Assembly: GCA_964017235.1 (NCBI GenBank)
Contig: OZ024927.1
Location: 53,077,293-53,141,292 of the forward strand
Source: Sabellastarte sp. h YS-2021
Lineage: Eukaryota; Annelida; Polychaeta; Sabellida; Sabellidae
DNA length: 64,000 nt
Reading direction: 5' to 3'
The notes beneath the pieces are model-generated. The model saw nothing but the letters and a program-made list of their open reading frames with translations. It was not told where the DNA came from and did not search any database. Position numbers and translations under genes: made by a program. The first letter of the stretch is position 1; the number at the start of each line of letters is the position of its first letter. Shown here in pieces: positions 58,772-64,000 of this stretch.

Positions 58772-58920
58772 TGAAAGGGGTTTCCGTCTACTAGCGCGCG
58801 CCGCAAAGCCATTGGAGACACAAGTAGTGCACCAAAGTAGTCACCCATCCCAGTACTAATGTAGCCCATTGCCACTTAACTTCAGTGAACTGATACTCCT
58901 CACACTGCGCCACAATTCAT
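58772..58920 (-). mobile_element. 5S rRNA-derived SINE, second copy
   Basis: The reverse complement of 58838-58887 again gives TTCACTGAAGTTAAG...TTAGTACTGGGATGGGTGAC. It shares its 3' flank with the 51310 copy ('gtgcactact.gtgtctc..atggct', and then 'gaaacc'), which defines a family and not chance 5S fragments. Confidence 0.8.
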
Positions 58921-60844
58921 GAAAGTCCGGAGACAAAAAAGAAGAAAAAAGTGATTTCTAGAAGCTAGAGCTCATGCTTAAAAAGGGTTACCGTAAAAAT
59001 CAAATCCTTCTGGATAGATAGAACAAATCAATATTGCCTGGAAGTTGGCAGGCCCCTTCACCAGATTAGTTGCACTCCTTGAGTGACATAATCATACAAC
59101 ATATAAGTGTTTGGATTGATGAATTTTCATGATGTCTCTTAGACAGCCACTATGGTAATGAATATCAGAACCCCATAGTTATGGATAAAATATGTGGAAA
59201 AATAGTGTTGACTGAGGGACTAAGCCATGACTAATGCATAATTTTAGGTGATTATTCAATATTTTGTTTTTCATCATTAAGCAGTAGTATTGGTAAGATA
59301 TAGAACTTTAACAATATTCAACTTTAGTTTTGCTTTCTATATTGATTAACATTGAAATATCATATCTCACTGTAAAATGCTTCAGTTTACAACTAAACTT
59401 ATCCCTTTTTTAATCAATATGTTATATTGCCCATCAATGATGATAATGTGCAATTTTATCTAATATGTGGCAGACATCAAAGATAGACAAATTTTTGTTA
59501 TCAATGGAAAGGTTTTGATCTCAACCTGTTATGTAAGGTTATTTCAGGGATAATGGTCACAACCACGAAAATATTTCACATTCTCTGTCATAGCCCAGTT
59601 TCTCCCATTGTAAATTAAACCAAAAGTGGTCATGTTACTTAATTTTCAAATTTCAACATTATTTTCTGCCAGGTAATTATCTGGTTCAGTAGGATCACAT
59701 GTTCTACACAAATTGTTAAGTAATTTCTTAGAACTGATATAAAATTGATAATTTTTTAATATCAGTGTTGAAAGTTTGAACCATTAATATAGAAATATTG
59801 ATATATGATGCCATCATTTTAATGCATAGTTTGAATATCTTAATACTAGTTCTGTATGTTATACATCAGTGCATGATTTTATTCTGTGATATGTGGTGCA
59901 GTGAATTATTGTTATTAATGTGAACAAATAACAAAGATACAAGGCTTATTAGATTGATTTTTTTTAAATGCAAGAAATGAAATTTGTATTGCTTTTTCAT
60001 TGAATATGATTGGTCATTGATGAATTTTGAGGGAATAATAGAATAGTAACTTCATTTCAAATCTTTTTCTAAATCTCCTTACCATGTTGCGTACCTAACT
60101 GGATTTTCTGCATGTCTTAATAGATAATGACATACATTTTTTTATGTATTTGTTGCTTACCCTTTATTTTGACATATTTTTATGCAACATATAACTACTG
60201 GTTTTACATATATGGTTGTTAAAATTTGCAAGTTATGTTTTCTTAATGCCCATATTTGAAATTTGGCATGGACTGTCTTCACCCGGTTGTGTCATTTACT
60301 TTTTCCCTCTCTAATCGAGAAAATGAAGCCAGTACTTAAATACGGGTGGTCTTGCAATTTCAACTTTGATTCATTAGTCAACAGAAATTGGTGTGTCTCA
60401 ACCCAAATATTCTGAAATAGGAAATAAACCTATAGGATTTGATTGATAGTAAAGTTATTTGTTGCTTCATAAAACCTGTCAAAGAAAGACACCAAAATAT
60501 TTTGGCCAGGCCATATTTTAGATTTTATAAATCCATTGAGATTAAATAGATATGGCCATACTTAAAACTCTTTCAGTGTCCTTAAAACTCTCTTTTCATT
60601 TAATATTTGTAATTTTTTCAGGAGACAGCAATCTTTACAGTTGTAAAATATCCCAACATCATAAAAATTGTCTGCCGTCTTAAAGAAAATGTTTTTTAAG
60701 GTCTAGTGCACCATGCACATGTAACCTTACATGATGACTGTGTATTTGGTTCTGGTGAGGAGAGTTGTAATATTTTTAACATTTGTACAGTTTCACAGAA
60801 ATAAGCCATTAAATATTACTTGAACTTTAATGCTTTTCCTTTTT
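58921..60844. other. AT-rich, no gene recognised
   Basis: No supported feature; a few AATAAA-like words only. Confidence 0.5.
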
Positions 60845-62395
60845 ACCCCACAGCCCTTAAGGGCTGTCAGGGTATTGTTTTCACCCATGGTGTCCGGTTG
60901 GGCGGGCGGCGGGAAAAAGTTTGTCCGGGCTGTATCTCAGAAACCGTAAGGTGTAGGAAGTTAGGACATCTTAGGTACTTGGTAGGGACATTGGTTAGGA
61001 GGTGTAGGTGTGCAACGTCATTGTGTGACCTTGATTTGACCTTGCCGTAGTGACCTTGAGTTTGAAAATCTTGTCCGGGCTATATCTCGGAAACCGTAAG
61101 TTGCAGGAAGTTGATACTTGGTAGGGACATTGGTTAGGGGTGTAGGTGTGCAACGTCATGGCGTGACCTTGATTTGACTTGCCATAGTGACCTTGACCTC
61201 TAAAATCTTGTCCGGGCTATATCTCGGAAACCGTAAGGTGTAGGAAGTTGATACTTGGTAGGGATATTGGTTAGGTGGTGTAGGTGTGCAACGTCATGGT
61301 CTGACCTTGATTTGACCTTGCCATAGTGACCTTGACCTATAAAATCTTGTCCGGGATATATCTCAGAAACCGTAAAGTGTAGGAAGTTGATACTTGGTAG
61401 GGACATTGGTTAGGGGGTGTAGGTGTGCAACGTCATGGTCTGACCTTGATTTGACCTTGCCGTAGTGACCTTGACCTATAAAATCTTGTCCGGGCTATAT
61501 CTCGGTAACTGTAAGGCGTAGGAAGTTGATACTTGGTATGGACATTGGTTAGGGGGTGTAGGTGTGCAGCGTCCTGACATGACCTTGATTTGACCTTGCC
61601 GTAGTGACCTTGACCTATAAAATCTTGTCCGGGGTATATCTCGGAAAGGTGTAGGGACATTGGCTAGGGTGTGTAGATGTAAAACGTCATGGTGTGACCT
61701 TGCCGTAGTGACCTTGACCTATGATGCATTGTCTGGGCTATATTTCGGAAACCATAAGGTGTAGGAAGTTGATATTTGGTATGGACATTGGTCAAGGGTT
61801 ATATGTGTGCAACGTCATGGTGTGACCTGGATTTGATCTTGCATATCTGATGCTGTTTTATGTCTCTACGAGGATATCTGTAACTATTTATATCTCTTAT
61901 ATCTTTTTACTTGAATCTTGGTTGTTGCACCTTTGGGTGTCTTTTGGTGTAGATTAAGCACTGTTAAAGTCATATTAGTAGTCATTAACTGTTTTACTTT
62001 TGCAACTTCCCATTGTAACAGATGGTATTGCATCAAGTGAGCCACAGGTTTTGCCCCAATTCCACATAAAAGCATGTATTGCTACATCTGTACATATGGG
62101 TAATATTCAAAACATCCAAACCATAATTCAAAGATACAAATGAAAACAAAATGGGAGAAGTCTTAGAGCTTCATAATTTTTAGTTTACTGAATTGTCTTG
62201 TTTTAATACTTATTCTTTACATGCAATTTCTTTCTCTTAGATGTTATTTTCTCTACTTAAACATTATTTGGACACTGACACTTCTCTGAAAGTATCCCAA
62301 TCTGGGTACTATTTCACTACTTCTATATCTCATGGTGTTGAAAACTATTTTCCCAGGCTGTGGGGTACGGGCATCTCTGATGCTATTTTTCAATT
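60845..62395 (+). mobile_element. Helentron-like element F1
   Basis: Left: TTTT, then ACCCC followed by the perfect palindrome ACAGCCCTTAAGGGCTGT (60850-60867) and closing GGGT (60870-60873). GC-rich 'ttgggcgggcggcggg' follows. Right: GGCTGTGGGGTA (62357-62368), the exact inverted copy of TACCCCACAGCC, then hairpin GCATC/GATGC with TCT loop. The final CTAG seen in A-E is not recognisable. Same element as F0b; F2 starts right behind it. Confidence 0.7.
61060..61830 (+). repeat. Satellite core of F1, 139-bp unit, about 5.5 copies
   Basis: 'tatatctcgg' marks at 61081, 61218, 61357, 61496 and 61635, then a shorter unit. Same sequence family as 38255-39215. Confidence 0.93.
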
Positions 62396-62397
62396 TT

Positions 62398-64000
62398 ACA
62401 TCACAGCCTTTGACGGTTGTGTGAGTATTGTTTGCTTGGTAGTTGTGTGGTGGGAGAAGAATCTTGCCCCAACCCTCAAAATCTCATCCGGGCTATTTCT
62501 CGGAAACCGTAAGGTTTAAAAGTTGAAAATTGTTAGGGCATTGGTTGGGGTGTAGGTGTGCATCATTATGGTGTGACTTTGACCTTGTTACAGTTACCTC
62601 GACCTTTAAAATCTTGTTCAGACTATATCTCAAACTGTATGGTGTAAGAAGATTATTAATGGCAGGAATGTTGGTTGGGGTAGTAAGTGTGCAATGCCAT
62701 GATGTTACCTTTTACATATGACCTTGTCGTAGTGACCCTGACCTTATAAGACTTGCCCAAGCTATATTTTGGTAACTGTAAGATGTAGAAAATAATTGCC
62801 AGAGATATTGATTTGAGGGGTGTAGATTACAGCATCATGGTGTGACCCTGATGTGACCTTTCTAGCGACCGTGACATTAAAATTCTTGTCTTGGCTACAT
62901 CCTTGAAACCACAAGGTGTAGGAAGTTGTCACTTCGTAGGTTTATTGTTTGGAGAAGTGCAACCTCATGATGCAAACTTTGACCTTGGCTCTTCTCAGAA
63001 TGTTTTCTACTGCCACATTTGAGACCCATTTATCCCATCACAAGGCTATATGGGTTGTTGTAATTGACTGTTATATGTGTTAGCTAATTGTGGTTTCTCC
63101 ATTGACAGCTATACTTCAAATAATAAATATATCCATTATTAACTTTTACAGCTTCATGGCATTTATTTCACAAATTAATGCTGTTGTCTCATTTTGTCTA
63201 TTGTTAGTCCTAGAAGTTTGGTATGTGAAAACTAGAATGATCTTCAAAAACCATAAGGTGTAGAAAGTATATACTTGGTAGGGACATTGGTTAGCGGGGT
63301 GTAGGTGTGCAATGTCATGGTGTAACCATGATTTAACCTTTTTCTTAGTGACCTTTAAAATCTTGTCTGGGTTATATCTCAGAAACCGTAAGGTGTAGGA
63401 AGTTGATACTTGATAGGTACATTGGTTAGGGGGTGTAGGTGTGCATCATTATGGTGTGACATTGATTTGATCTTGACCTTGCTGTAGTGACCTTGACCTT
63501 TAGAATCTTGTTTGGGCTGTATCTCTGAAACTGTAAGGTGTAGAAAGTTGACACTTGGAACAGACATTAGTTAGGGGATGTAGATGTGCAGCATCATGAT
63601 GTGACCTTTGACCTTGCCATAGTAACCTTGACCTTTAAAATTTTGTTCAGGCAATATCTTTGTAATCATAAAGTGTAGAAAGTAGATCTTTGGATGGGTC
63701 ATTGGTTGGAAAGTGTAGGTGTGCTAAATCATGGTGTGACATTTAACCTTGGCTCAGCTAAAGTGTGTTCAACTGCCATATTTGAGACATATTTCTCACA
63801 ATACAGATATATGGGTTGCTGCAACTGATTGTTATATGTATTTTTGCTTAATTGTGCTACTTCCTTTGACAGCTATGCTTCAATGAAAATATTTTACAAC
63901 TTCATAATTTGTAGTTAAGTGATTAATGCAGTCATCTGACTGTTGAATTGTCTTGTTAATACTTTGTCTTTACATACTTTTCTCTCTCTGAAAAGGTGTA
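62398..64000 (+). mobile_element. F-type element F2, cut by window end
   Basis: Starts TTTT then ACATCACAGCC, a worn F head, with 'gtgagtattgtttgcttgg', and continues in diverged 139-bp units ('ctcggaaaccgtaaggttta', 'cagaaaccgtaaggtgtagg') to at least 63760. No right end is in the window. Confidence 0.6.

Overview
This is eukaryotic, AT-rich, repeat-dense genomic DNA. The best fit is a marine lophotrochozoan, probably a bivalve mollusc. The evidence is one three-exon host gene of animal type, tRNA- and 5S-derived SINEs, a non-LTR retrotransposon, PIF/Harbinger remains, many MITEs, and a set of rolling-circle-like elements that resemble the 'pearl' elements described from bivalves. No species-level claim is possible from sequence alone.

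Only one host gene is clear: a membrane-associated progesterone receptor component (PGRMC1/2 family, heme-binding cytochrome b5-like protein) on the + strand. Its exons are 27185-27470, 34838-34993 and 43594-43697; they join in phase to 181 residues and every junction is GT-AG. A perfect CRE palindrome lies 61 bp upstream of the ATG. Introns of 7.4 and 8.6 kb are filled with mobile elements and satellites.

Layout. 1-4.3 kb: an almost whole LINE (minus strand) inserted in a minisatellite. 5-10 kb: two non-autonomous DNA elements with long palindrome-rich inverted repeats. 11.2-12.5 kb: first rolling-circle-like element (A). 13-18.8 kb: MITEs, SINE pieces, sequence with nothing recognisable. 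18.8-24.3 kb: decayed PIF/Harbinger transposon with a MADF/Myb-like ORF (+) converging on a transposase (-). 26-27 kb: SINE inside a MITE, then the PGRMC promoter. 27.5-34.3 kb: intron 1 with nested inverted-repeat elements, a SINE, a hAT-like MITE and other repeats. 35-43.5 kb: intron 2, elements B, F0 and C. 45-48.3 kb: element D. 51.7-56 kb: element E with a roughly 3-kb, 155-bp satellite. 56-60.8 kb: AT-rich, nothing coding seen. 60.8-64 kb: F1 and F2, running off the window.

Main discovery. Elements A, B, C, D and E share one architecture, with F0/F1 as a variant: a TT target; a left terminal motif starting with A that folds with its own inverted copy into a hairpin; a GC-rich or microsatellite stretch; a core of tandem satellite units carrying a 'TATAACTC'-like box; then on the right an inverted copy of the left motif, a small terminal hairpin, and (A-E) CTAG or CTTG followed by TT. 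This matches the Helentron-associated (HINE/pearl) type of non-autonomous rolling-circle transposon. What looks unusual is that each element carries a different satellite (periods about 139, 145, 155, 160-170, 187 and 340-360 bp), that satellites are shuffled between elements, that all copies point the same way as PGRMC, and that two of them end about 55 bp from PGRMC splice sites.
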